The notes under the pieces were generated by a model, which worked only from the letters and a program-made list of their open reading frames with translations, was not told where the DNA came from and searched no databases. DNA of 33,288 nt from DAIUCA01 sp964613675. GTDB taxonomy: Bacteria; Pseudomonadota; Gammaproteobacteria; Competibacterales; Competibacteraceae. Position 1 is the stretch's first letter; the number at the start of each line of letters is the position of its first letter. This document shows, piece after piece, positions 15,306 to 23,631 of this stretch. The stretch is taken from the NCBI GenBank assembly GCA_964613675.1, contig CAZTIH010000013.1:1-33288 (forward strand). Direction: 5' to 3'. The translations under genes were made by a program, and so were the position numbers.

Positions 15306-17648
15306 TTGCAAGACTATGTAGCGAAATTTGAAACTCTTGGCATGGGGGATGTGGAACGGGTGGGGGGGAAAAATGCGTCGTTGGGCGAAATGATTGGCCA
15401 TCTGACGGCAAAAGGCGTTCGGGTTCCCAACGGTGTCGCGACGACCGCCCACGCCTTTCGTCACTTTCTCGACGCCAACGATTTGCCTAAGCGCATCAAT
15501 GAGGCCTTGAAGACCTTAAATGTGGATGATGTCGCTGCGTTGACCGCTGTGGGACAGCAAATCCGCCAGTGGGTCATGGCCGCTACGCTTCCGCCCGAAC
15601 TCGAACAGGCCCTCCGTTGCGCTTACGACGAACTCGCCCAAGGTCAACCCATTGCTGTAGCGGTGCGCTCCAGTGCCACCGCCGAAGATTTGCCCGACGC
15701 CTCCTTTGCCGGTCAACAGGAAACCCTGCTCAATGTGCGGGGCATTGACGCCGTTTTGCAGGCCACAAAACAGGTGTATGCGTCGCTGTATAACGATCGG
15801 GCGATTGCGTATCGCGTTCATCAGGGTTTTGAACACGAGGGCGTGGCGCTGTCGGTGGGGATTCAGCGCATGGTGGAAAGTGCGGTGAGCGGTGTGTTGT
15901 TCACCCTCGATACCGAGTCGGGGTTTCGGGAGGTGGTGTTTATCACTGCGTCCTACGGCTTGGGGGAAATGGTCGTGCAGGGGGCCGTCAATCCGGATGA
16001 GTTTTATGTCCACAAACCCACCCTTCTGGCGGGGCGACCGGCTGTGTTGCGTCGGAATGTAGGCAGTAAAGCGATCAAAATGATTTACGACCCCCTCGGC
16101 GGTACGCATACCGTGGAGGTTCCTCTGGCGGAGCGTCAGCGTTTTTGCCTGACGGATGCAGAGGTGATGGCGCTCGCGCAACAGGCCCTCGTCATCGAAG
16201 CGCATTACGGGCGTCCAATGGACATCGAATGGGGAAAAGATGTCCACGATGGGCAGTTGTACATCCTGCAATCGCGTCCAGAAACCGTGAAAAGTCGTGC
16301 TAAGGCGCAGTCCATTGAACGCTATCAACTCAAAACCAAGGGCGACGTGTTGGTGAGTGGTCGCAGCATTGGGCAACGCATTGGTCAGGGCGTGGCGCGG
16401 GTGCTCCATCGGCCCGAAGAGATGGTGAAGGTGCAGCCTGGCGACGTCATCGTGGCTGACATGACCGATCCCGATTGGGAACCCGTGATGAAACGGGCCG
16501 CCGCCATCGTCACCAATCGCGGCGGTCGAACCTGTCATGCCGCCATCATCGCCCGTGAATTAGGGGTGCCGGCCGTGGTCGGGACCGTCGATGCCACAAA
16601 ACGGCTTCAGGATGGCCAATCGGTTACGGTGAGCTGTGCCGAGGGGGACACGGGGTATGTCTATGATGGGCTGTTGAAGTACGAAGTAAGCGCCTCTACC
16701 CAAGGGGAAATGCCCGCGTTGCCCTTCAAAATCATGATGAATGTGGGAAACCCAGAACGAGCCTTCGACTTTTGTCAGTTGCCTAACGAAGGGGTGGGAT
16801 TGGCACGCTTGGAGTTCATCATCAACAAAATGATCGGCATCCACCCCAAAGCCCTATTGCACTTCGACGAACAAGCTACCGGGATCCAAGAAACCATTCG
16901 GGAACGGATCGCGGGGTATGCGTCGCCCGTCGATTATTTTGTCGATCGGTTGAGTGAAGGGGTCGCGACCTTGGCGGCAGCGTTTTGGCCTAAACCCGTC
17001 ATCGTCCGACTGTCGGACTTCAAATCGAATGAATACGCCAATCTCATCGGAGGCCCCCGTTACGAACCTCATGAGGAGAATCCCATGTTGGGCTATCGAG
17101 GGGCATCACGCTACATTTCCGCGACCTTCCGCGATTGCTTCGCGCTAGAGTGTAAGGCGATGAAATATGTGCGCGAAATCATGGGGTTAACCAATGTTCA
17201 ATTGATGATTCCCTTCGTTCGTACTCTCAGCGAAGCCGAACAGGTCATCGCGCTCCTCGCCGAACAGGGCCTCAAACGCGGTGAACACGAACTCAAAATC
17301 GTGATGATGTGCGAATTGCCCAGTAATGCGCTGTTGGCCGATGAGTTTTTGAATTATTTCGACGGTTTTTCCATTGGTTCCAATGATTTGACCCAATTGA
17401 CGCTCGGTCTCGACCGCGATTCGGGGTTAATTGCCCATCTGTTCGATGAACGCAATCCCGCCGTCAAAGCGTTGTTGCAGCTGGCCATCCAAGCCTGCAA
17501 ACGACGGGAAAAATATGTCGGGATCTGCGGTCAGGGGCCTTCCGACCATCCGGATCTTGCTAAGTGGTTGATGGAACAGGGAATTGATAGTGTATCGCTC
17601 AACCCCGATACGGTGATGGATACCTGGTTGTATCTCGCTCAACCGTAA
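15306..17648 (+). CDS. ppsA: Phosphoenolpyruvate synthase
   Basis: PpsA converts pyruvate, ATP and water to phosphoenolpyruvate, AMP and phosphate, allowing gluconeogenesis from three-carbon substrates. The 780-residue protein has the ATP-grasp domain first (LGMGDVERVGGKNASLGEMI, VRSSATAEDLPDASFAGQQE). The swivelling phosphohistidine domain follows with TNRGGRTCHAAIIARELGVP, His411 being the phosphorylated residue. Last is the C-terminal PEP-binding barrel (EENPMLGYRGASRY, FSIGSNDLTQLTLGLDRDS, CGQGPSDHPDLAKWL). The start is a TTG at 15306: GAGGT sits eight bases upstream and an in-frame TAA ends three codons before it, so no upstream ATG is available. The first in-frame ATG (15342) would remove conserved sequence. 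The PpsR-type regulator that flanks ppsA in many gammaproteobacteria is not here. Confidence 0.96.
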   Translation: MQDYVAKFETLGMGDVERVGGKNASLGEMIGHLTAKGVRVPNGVATTAHAFRHFLDANDLPKRINEALKTLNVDDVAALTAVGQQIRQWVMAATLPPELEQALRCAYDELAQGQPIAVAVRSSATAEDLPDASFAGQQETLLNVRGIDAVLQATKQVYASLYNDRAIAYRVHQGFEHEGVALSVGIQRMVESAVSGVLFTLDTESGFREVVFITASYGLGEMVVQGAVNPDEFYVHKPTLLAGRPAVLRRNVGSKAIKMIYDPLGGTHTVEVPLAERQRFCLTDAEVMALAQQALVIEAHYGRPMDIEWGKDVHDGQLYILQSRPETVKSRAKAQSIERYQLKTKGDVLVSGRSIGQRIGQGVARVLHRPEEMVKVQPGDVIVADMTDPDWEPVMKRAAAIVTNRGGRTCHAAIIARELGVPAVVGTVDATKRLQDGQSVTVSCAEGDTGYVYDGLLKYEVSASTQGEMPALPFKIMMNVGNPERAFDFCQLPNEGVGLARLEFIINKMIGIHPKALLHFDEQATGIQETIRERIAGYASPVDYFVDRLSEGVATLAAAFWPKPVIVRLSDFKSNEYANLIGGPRYEPHEENPMLGYRGASRYISATFRDCFALECKAMKYVREIMGLTNVQLMIPFVRTLSEAEQVIALLAEQGLKRGEHELKIVMMCELPSNALLADEFLNYFDGFSIGSNDLTQLTLGLDRDSGLIAHLFDERNPAVKALLQLAIQACKRREKYVGICGQGPSDHPDLAKWLMEQGIDSVSLNPDTVMDTWLYLAQP

Positions 17649-17696
17649 ACGCGGGGTCGTGGATTTATTAACTCAAGCAGGGCACGTTGGTAACGC

Positions 17697-20246
17697 CTAA
17701 CGGGGTTGAGTCGGCGCGGGCGGTCGCGGTGCAAGGGTGCCCGCCGCCAACAACACCAGTGCCGCCACAAAGAAAGCCCCAATTCGCGCCAAAGTGCCCA
17801 CTTGCTCCAGATCAAAAAGCAGCAATTTTGCCACGGTCAACAGCATCAACATCGCGCCCAATCCCCACAGCAAACGGATTTGTTGTCGCTGGCCCATCCA
17901 CAGCCAACTCAACGCCACAAATCCCCATAACCCCGTCGTGGCAGCCTGAACTTCTTCCGAAGCGATGAGGGCCATTCCTTCGTAGGGCAGTTCTCGCCAC
18001 AACGCCATTCCCCGCAGTAGGGTCACCTGTAGCACTAACAGTTTGAACAGCAGCAGCAGTACCCCCGCGACGGGGCGCCAATCGGGTTGCAACATTGTCC
18101 ATTGCCGCCCCATCCACACCCCCAGCGCCACGACCGTTGCTAGGCTCGTGAGATCGTAGGGATTGAGGACGGGGAGATGGGGGAGTTGACCGACAGAGGT
18201 TGCGGCAAATGTGAAGTGAGTGATCGTCCACAACACGGAAATTGCCAGCAAAATCAATGGGAAAGTGAAGCGATATAGACGTTCGTGGGGGACGCGAAAG
18301 CCATACGACAACCCCGCCACAATCCCTAATCCCCCGAGCGCGATCCACGCAAAAATGAACTGTTGCCAAGTCACATTGGGGTCGAGTGCAAACAGTTGCC
18401 GTAGCCCAAAGCCCAATCCGCCGACTACGAGCAGTAATAGCAACGAAAACCCGTGAATCAGTCCCCCGACGGGAAGCTGCGGATGGCGGTGTAAGAGGGC
18501 GTAATGACTGCCAAATAGCGCGATCCAGACGGGTAGCACCCCTAAATCGAAGGTGGCATCGTCGCTTTCCACCATCAACGTGAAAAACGCGATAAACAGC
18601 AGTGAAATCGCCATCTTCGTGCGCGGCCACCGTCGCCACAGTCCCAGTGCCACGAGGTTCGTCAATGTCATCAGCCCTAACCAGCTGACGGTTCGCATCA
18701 CTGTATCGGTTTCCGTGGCCAAAACATTCCAGCTCCCCACGCTCCACCACATCAACCCGTACAAACTCAGTAAATCGCTGATGTCCTTGCGTTCGTCCGT
18801 CGCAAGATCGCTGTGGTCCAGTCGGTAGCTCACCCAAAATAAGCTCCCCACAATGACCGTCACGCTTAACCCGGCCTGTTCCAGAAAGCCGAGGGGGGTT
18901 GACGAACTCATGTAGAGCGGAACGGCCTGTATTTCGTGGAGCAAAAATCCGCCCGATCCGACGATGAGGATTAAGTACCCCCAGGTGCGTTGCCCAACAG
19001 ACCGTTCGCGGCAGCCTAACTCTACGAGCAGTGCCCCAATGAGACTCCACAGCGCCACCGTCACCCGATCCGTCAACAACAGCGGCAATGTCACGACCAA
19101 CGCACCAACACCAAGCACCGTAAAGGGCATCGACAGGCGGGAACCAAAGGGTTGGTAACGGCTGTAAATCGCGAGTCCACCGTAAATCACGGCGCAAATG
19201 CCGGTGTAAATCGCGAGATGCGTGGAGGGCAACAGTTCATTGGCGAAAAACAGGGCCGCCAACGCTACCAACACGAGTAGTAAAACATCGGGGGCTAGGT
19301 GGGGATAACGGTAGGCGGTGATGAGCGTTAATCCAACGAAGAGTCCGTGAAAAATCCCTAGAAAAATCAATAAAATGTTGAATAAATCGGGGGTGTAAAA
19401 TGCGCTGCCCCAGTAAGCGCCCACCCCAAAAGTCATCAATGCACCCAGTTGCCCCAAGGCCCGCCACGGTCGCCATACGCTTAATCCGACAATGAGCAGA
19501 TTCAGAAATAGAAAGAGACTGAACAGAATTACGGGGGTCTGGGCGAGGGGGACGAAAAACAATGGGGTCAAGAAACCCCCGACCAAGCCCAATGCGGCAA
19601 TGGGTTGGGCGTCGCGCTTGATGGCCAGTCCCACCGCCCCGAGAGAGATCCCAAGGACTAGGCCCATTGCGACAAAAAGATCAATCAAATCAAAATGTTG
19701 ATAGGCTGCAATCGCCGTCAAATAACCGATGCCAAAGCCCGTTCCTTGCAAAATGAGGCCGATGTCGCGACGGGTTTTCTGCCCCCCCACAAGCAGGGCG
19801 ACAGCGACGGTCGTTGCAAACAGCACGCGCACAAGATGCGAAATCTGTTCGTTCAGATAGGCCAGCAGAAAGCCCATCGCGATGAGCAGAATAATGCCCC
19901 CGAGTCGCCCAAAGGGATTGTCACCCCCTACTTTTTGCAGAATCTCCAGCCAATCCCATTTCGGGGCCAGCGGCGGTTTAGCGCGCGCGGTTTTGGGAGG
20001 AACGGGCAATTCTGTCAATTTAGGCAGCGGCGCGGTTACGGGGCGATCGCGAGGCGCTGTCGGTAAAGACGGCTCGGATAAGGACGGAGGGAACACATTT
20101 GCTTCGAGGCGTTCGAGGCGTCGTTTTAACCCCTCCACACGCCATGTCATTGCGCCTAGTAAACCCAATAGTGCTATGAATTCAACGGATCGCACGCCGT
20201 CATTCAGTAGCCCCAAAACAACGAAGACGACGAAAAGCACTATCAT
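17697..20246 (-). CDS. DUF2339 multi-pass membrane protein
   Basis: A large inner-membrane protein of about 849 residues with well over 20 predicted hydrophobic segments. The N-terminus has one or two helices (MIVLFVVFVVLGLLNDGVRS), a short coiled segment (WRVEGLKRRLERLEANVFPP) and a Pro/Lys-rich cytosolic linker. The DUF2339 core follows: GGDNPFGRLGGIILLIAMGF, LLVGGQKTRRDIGLILQGTG and YQHFDLIDLFVAMGLVLG. Function is unknown in this family. I chose ATG 20246, preceded by AGAGAGGGG. A longer frame would begin at 20339, but it would run 57 bases into the divergent aroC gene and lacks support. Starts of the two genes are only 36 bases apart. It converges with ppsA. Confidence 0.85.
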   Translation of the reverse strand: MIVLFVVFVVLGLLNDGVRSVEFIALLGLLGAMTWRVEGLKRRLERLEANVFPPSLSEPSLPTAPRDRPVTAPLPKLTELPVPPKTARAKPPLAPKWDWLEILQKVGGDNPFGRLGGIILLIAMGFLLAYLNEQISHLVRVLFATTVAVALLVGGQKTRRDIGLILQGTGFGIGYLTAIAAYQHFDLIDLFVAMGLVLGISLGAVGLAIKRDAQPIAALGLVGGFLTPLFFVPLAQTPVILFSLFLFLNLLIVGLSVWRPWRALGQLGALMTFGVGAYWGSAFYTPDLFNILLIFLGIFHGLFVGLTLITAYRYPHLAPDVLLLVLVALAALFFANELLPSTHLAIYTGICAVIYGGLAIYSRYQPFGSRLSMPFTVLGVGALVVTLPLLLTDRVTVALWSLIGALLVELGCRERSVGQRTWGYLILIVGSGGFLLHEIQAVPLYMSSSTPLGFLEQAGLSVTVIVGSLFWVSYRLDHSDLATDERKDISDLLSLYGLMWWSVGSWNVLATETDTVMRTVSWLGLMTLTNLVALGLWRRWPRTKMAISLLFIAFFTLMVESDDATFDLGVLPVWIALFGSHYALLHRHPQLPVGGLIHGFSLLLLLVVGGLGFGLRQLFALDPNVTWQQFIFAWIALGGLGIVAGLSYGFRVPHERLYRFTFPLILLAISVLWTITHFTFAATSVGQLPHLPVLNPYDLTSLATVVALGVWMGRQWTMLQPDWRPVAGVLLLLFKLLVLQVTLLRGMALWRELPYEGMALIASEEVQAATTGLWGFVALSWLWMGQRQQIRLLWGLGAMLMLLTVAKLLLFDLEQVGTLARIGAFFVAALVLLAAGTLAPRPPAPTQPR

Positions 20247-20282
20247 CAGCCCCTCTCTTGCGTTTAAGCGATTTAAGAAATT

Positions 20283-21389
20283 ATGTCTGGAAATACCTTT
20301 GGCCACAGTTTTACGGTGACGACTTTTGGCGAATCTCACGGCCCGGCGTTAGGGGCGATTGTCGATGGTTGCCCGCCCAATTTGCCCTTGTGTGAAGCGG
20401 ATTTACAACGCGATTTAGATCGTCGCCGTCCTGGCCAAAGCCGCTACACCACGCAGCGACAAGAACCCGATCAGGTACGCATTTTGTCGGGGGTATTTGA
20501 GGGGAAAACCACGGGAACCTCAATCGGACTATTGATTGAGAATGTCGATCAGAAATCGAAGGACTACACCAACATTAAGGATCAATTTCGGCCCAATCAC
20601 GCCGACTACGCCTATTTCGCGAAATACGGCATTCGGGATTATCGGGGAGGGGGCCGATCGTCGGCGCGGGAAACGGCCATGCGCGTTGCGGCAGGGGCGA
20701 TTGCGAAAAAGTGCCTAAAAACCCTCGCTAATATCGAAATTCGGGGATTTTTAGCCCAATTGGGGCCGATTTGTGCGGAAAAGTACGATTGGACAGCGAT
20801 TGAAGAGAACGCATTTTTTTGTCCAGATCCGGACAAGGTGCCCGCGCTCGAACAGTACATGCAGCAGCTCATCAAGTCCGGGGATTCTATTGGGGCGAAA
20901 ATTACCGTGATGGCCCAAAATGTCCCGCCGGGCTTAGGCGAACCGGTTTTTGCGCGACTCGATGCGGATTTAGCGAGTGCGTTGATGGGAATTAACGCGG
21001 TGAAGGGGGTTGAGATTGGCGATGGATTTGAGGTCGTCAACCAAACCGGTACGCAACATCGCGATGAAATCGACCCTCAGCACGGCTTTTTAAGCAACCA
21101 CGCGGGGGGGATTGCCGGGGGAATTTCCACGGGACAAATCATTGTGGCGAGTCTGGCGCTCAAACCCACTTCGAGTATTCGGCTGCCCGGTCGGAGCATT
21201 GATGGAGCGGGCAACGCGGTGGAGGTGGTGACTAAGGGACGTCACGATCCCTGTGTGGGGATTCGCGCCACGCCCATTGCCGAAGCGATGATGGCGCTCG
21301 TATTAGCGGATCATTACGTTCGACAGCGAGGCCAAAACGCCGACCGTATCCTGAGTAAGCCTTTGATTCCATTGCAAAAATTATGGTGA
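20283..21389 (+). CDS. aroC: Chorismate synthase
   Basis: The last enzyme of the shikimate pathway, making chorismate from 5-enolpyruvylshikimate 3-phosphate with reduced FMN. The 368-residue protein matches the bacterial length. All signatures are present: TTFGESHGPALGAIVDGCPP near the start, DYRGGGRSSARETAMRVAAG in the middle, and GRSIDGAGNAVEVVTKGRHD near the C-terminus, with the histidines of the flavin site retained. It starts 36 bases from the divergent DUF2339 gene, so its promoter overlaps that gene's 5' region. The following MFS gene overlaps its stop by seven bases, a neighbour pairing seen in other gammaproteobacteria such as Pseudomonas. Confidence 0.98.
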   Translation: MSGNTFGHSFTVTTFGESHGPALGAIVDGCPPNLPLCEADLQRDLDRRRPGQSRYTTQRQEPDQVRILSGVFEGKTTGTSIGLLIENVDQKSKDYTNIKDQFRPNHADYAYFAKYGIRDYRGGGRSSARETAMRVAAGAIAKKCLKTLANIEIRGFLAQLGPICAEKYDWTAIEENAFFCPDPDKVPALEQYMQQLIKSGDSIGAKITVMAQNVPPGLGEPVFARLDADLASALMGINAVKGVEIGDGFEVVNQTGTQHRDEIDPQHGFLSNHAGGIAGGISTGQIIVASLALKPTSSIRLPGRSIDGAGNAVEVVTKGRHDPCVGIRATPIAEAMMALVLADHYVRQRGQNADRILSKPLIPLQKLW

Positions 21390-22534
21390 CGGCGGGAGGC
21401 TTTTACTTTGGGTATTTTGGGGTACTCGGAATTTTCATGCCCTACTGGAGTGCCTACCTCACTGCCCACGGGTTCGCGCCCGCACGGATTGGGGAATTGG
21501 TCGCGATAATGTTTGTGGTTCGGCTCGTCGTGCCCCATTTTTGGGGGTATCTCGGCGATCGCAGCGGCAAACGCGTCATTTGGATGCGGTTTAGCGTTAT
21601 TGGGGGGGCGCTGTGTTTTGCGGGCATCTACGGTGCAACGCATTTTTGGCACTTCGCACTGGTCATTTTTGGATACAGCCTCTTTTGGAACGGCGCGTTG
21701 CCCCTATTTGAAGCGCGTGTACTTCACGAGTACGGGCCGCGTTACGCACAAGTGCGGTTGTGGGGATCGTTGGGGTTTATCGTCGCGACGATCTTGGGGG
21801 GACAACAGCTTGCACAACGAATCGAAGATCTCCCCACATTAATGTTGTTGTGTATGGGGGTCGCGATTGGCGCATCGTTGAATCTCAAAGACACTCCACT
21901 TCCCCGTTCTCCACAAATTCCCCAAGCGATTGGCACCATTTTGATTCGCAAAGAGGTGTTGACGGTGTACCTCGCGGCATTGCTGATGGTGGCGAGTCAC
22001 GGCGCGTATTACGGGTTCTTCGCCCTCTACCTGCATCACTACGGTTACGACCTGAGTTGGTCGGGGGGACTGTGGACATTGGGGGTTGGTGCGGAGGTCT
22101 TGGCGTTTTTGGGGGGGCCTTGGTTGTTACGGCATTTTGAGCCGAAGTCATTGTTAACCATCGCGTTTTTAGTGACGGCGATGCGATGGTTGTTGACGGC
22201 GGAGTGGGGAGGGATGGACGCCCGTTGGTTGATCTTCGCCCAGCTCCTGCACGCCTTCAGTTACGCCGTTCACCACACCGCAACGATGGCTATTTTGCAG
22301 CGTCATTTTGGCGAAGGCACCCAAAGTCGTGGACAGGCACTGTATTCGAGCGTCAGTTATGGCTTTGGGGGGGCGCTCGGGGGCCTTTTATGTGGGTATT
22401 TATGGGAGTGGGGGGGGCCAATCGCGGCATTTGGGGCGTGCGCAGGAATGGCGGGGGGGGGATGGCTACTCAGTCGCTGGGGCATCGACAATGTGTCCCC
22501 TTCAGATTTTCCAGCAGAAATTGATAAACCATGA
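21383..22534 (+). CDS. MFS transporter of the phenylpropionate permease (HcaT-like) type
   Basis: A 383-residue inner-membrane transporter with about 12 helices. The opening FGYFGVLGIFMPYWSAYLTA and the loop WGYLGDRSGKRVIWMRFSVI (the MFS motif between helices 2 and 3) fit the PPP/HcaT-like subgroup, as do ARVLHEYGPRYAQVRLWGSL and FAQLLHAFSYAVHHTATMAI. The substrate is unknown. It starts inside the aroC stop region and ends in an ATGA overlap with the GNAT gene, so the three are translationally coupled. The last 100 bases carry G runs of 7, 5, 8 and 9 (22367-22461), coding for Gly-rich helix ends and being prone to slippage. Confidence 0.87.
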   Translation: MVTAGGFYFGYFGVLGIFMPYWSAYLTAHGFAPARIGELVAIMFVVRLVVPHFWGYLGDRSGKRVIWMRFSVIGGALCFAGIYGATHFWHFALVIFGYSLFWNGALPLFEARVLHEYGPRYAQVRLWGSLGFIVATILGGQQLAQRIEDLPTLMLLCMGVAIGASLNLKDTPLPRSPQIPQAIGTILIRKEVLTVYLAALLMVASHGAYYGFFALYLHHYGYDLSWSGGLWTLGVGAEVLAFLGGPWLLRHFEPKSLLTIAFLVTAMRWLLTAEWGGMDARWLIFAQLLHAFSYAVHHTATMAILQRHFGEGTQSRGQALYSSVSYGFGGALGGLLCGYLWEWGGPIAAFGACAGMAGGGWLLSRWGIDNVSPSDFPAEIDKP

Positions 22535-23373
22535 GAATAACTATTGCAGATTTTGGGGAACGACTGAGTTGTCTGGCGGTTGATGTACTGATCTCAAATC
22601 GCCCCGTAACTTTGCCAGAAGGGTTTGCGGCTAACGCATTGATTGTCAACGCAGAAATGGGGAAAGGTTCCCTCGACCAGCGATCACGGCATTATCGTCA
22701 GTCCCTTAAACAAGTCCTTGCACAGGGGGCGAAAACCCTAGCGATTGTCACCGCAGAGGACGGCGAACCAAGCCAGAGATTGAGTGAAGCGCGGTTGCTC
22801 ATGGACGAACTGAGCTATTTCGACGCCACGGCACTGGAGACGGTCACATTATGTTCGGCAGATGTCGCCACCCAAACGGCCTATCAGACGGCGCTTGCAG
22901 ACCAACAACAGGTCCAATTGCGATTTGGAACCCCTGCCGACGCGCCGACATTAGCGCGGTTTAATGGCGAGGCCGCATGGAGTACGGAACAGCGAAAACT
23001 CGACGAATCAGCAGCATTAGATGGGGTCATGGGCCTGTTTGCGCGGCCACAGCTAGGGTTTTGGTTAGTGGCGACGGCCCACGAGGAGATCATCGGTATG
23101 ACGATGGTGACTTACGAATGGAGTGATTGGCGCAATGGGGTCGTGTGGTGGTTGCAGAGCGTGTACACCCGAGAAGATTGGCGTAACCGTGGAATTTTCC
23201 GTCGCATTTACCGCCGTTTGCAGCAATTAGCCGCTGAAAGTGCGGAGCCTGTTCGTGGATTTCGCTTATATGCAGAACAAAACAACCAGCGTGCAATTCA
23301 GATCTACCAGCGCCTTGGAATGAAATGTCCGTCCTACTTCATGTTCGAGGCGATTGGCAACCACCTGCCCTGA
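22531..23373 (+). CDS. GNAT N-acetyltransferase with an N-terminal macro-like domain
   Basis: A 280-residue soluble protein in two parts. Residues about 130-280 form a GNAT domain: VQLRFGTPADAPTLARFNGE, LVATAHEEIIGMTMVTYEW, the acetyl-CoA loop VYTREDWRNRGIFRRIYRRL, and NQRAIQIYQRLGMKCPSYFM. Residues 1-125 are unlike any usual GNAT extension. SLDQRSRHYRQSLKQVLAQG, AKTLAIVTAEDGEPSQRLSE and LETVTLCSADVATQTAYQTA follow the order of the second half of a macro (ADP-ribose binding) domain. The first half is short and lacks the NAAN and Gly-rich loops. That reading is mine by eye. The gene overlaps the MFS stop (ATGA). The acceptor substrate is unknown. Confidence 0.85.
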   Translation: MRITIADFGERLSCLAVDVLISNRPVTLPEGFAANALIVNAEMGKGSLDQRSRHYRQSLKQVLAQGAKTLAIVTAEDGEPSQRLSEARLLMDELSYFDATALETVTLCSADVATQTAYQTALADQQQVQLRFGTPADAPTLARFNGEAAWSTEQRKLDESAALDGVMGLFARPQLGFWLVATAHEEIIGMTMVTYEWSDWRNGVVWWLQSVYTREDWRNRGIFRRIYRRLQQLAAESAEPVRGFRLYAEQNNQRAIQIYQRLGMKCPSYFMFEAIGNHLP

Positions 23374-23392
23374 ATCCTGGGAGACGATAAAA

Positions 23393-23557
23393 ATGAACAG
23401 TCACGGCCATTTTGTAGCTACTCTGAAACGGCGCGAATTAGCGGAAGAAAACGTGTATTTTGCCCGCCGCGACCGCGAATTGCTCGAACAATACCGCCGG
23501 CAAAAAGCCAAAAATGCGGAGACTTCGGCTAAAAAGCTTACTTTTACCCAAAAGTAA
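23393..23557 (+). CDS. 54-aa charged small protein, unknown function
   Basis: A 54-residue basic, helical protein: MNSHGHFVATLKRRELAEEN, VYFARRDRELLEQYRRQKAK, and a tail ending KLTFTQK. The core AEENVYFARRDRELLE resembles short uncharacterised proteins found in several gammaproteobacteria, so I think it is a real gene. GGGAG eight to nine bases before the ATG supports the start. It follows the GNAT gene by 19 bases and is probably the last gene of the aroC unit. Its final eight codons are also the hairpin of a terminator that serves the opposite strand. Confidence 0.65.
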   Translation: MNSHGHFVATLKRRELAEENVYFARRDRELLEQYRRQKAKNAETSAKKLTFTQK

Positions 23558-23559
23558 GC
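23531..23559 (-). terminator. Rho-independent terminator of the minus-strand glycosyltransferase
   Basis: Read on the minus strand: GCTTACTTTT, loop GGGT, AAAAGTAAGC, then TTTTT. The 10-bp stem is perfect and the T run is immediate. It lies 73 bases past the glycosyltransferase stop at 23632. On the plus strand the hairpin contains the stop of the 54-aa gene, but no T run follows, so it works best as a minus-strand terminator. Confidence 0.8.
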
Positions 23560-23580
23560 CCATCACCCACCGTTTATTGA

Positions 23581-23610
23581 TTGACATCCTCCCCGCCCTG
23601 AAGGACGGGG
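23581..23610 (+). mobile_element. IS200/IS605-like (IS1341-type) end remnant
   Basis: TTGACATCCTCCCCGCCCTG followed by AAGGACGGGG. The subterminal hairpin CCCCGCCC / TGAA / GGACGGGG (one C-A mismatch) preceded by TTGACATCCT is a pattern I associate with ends of IS200/IS605-family elements and their small derivatives. No tnpA or tnpB is present in the window. Either a single end was left behind or a homologous hairpin is used for something else. Identification is from memory of the motif. Confidence 0.5.
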
Positions 23611-23631
23611 CCTGTCGCGCGTTCCGGTCAA

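Noticed and set aside
15516..16538. 340-codon open frame antisense to ppsA
   Set aside because: It mirrors strongly biased ppsA codons, is His/Arg-rich and has no domain pattern; ppsA itself is certain.
17812..19197. 461-codon frame within the DUF2339 gene on the same strand, shifted frame
   Set aside because: Arg/His/Gly-rich shadow of a hydrophobic coding sequence, with no recognisable motifs.
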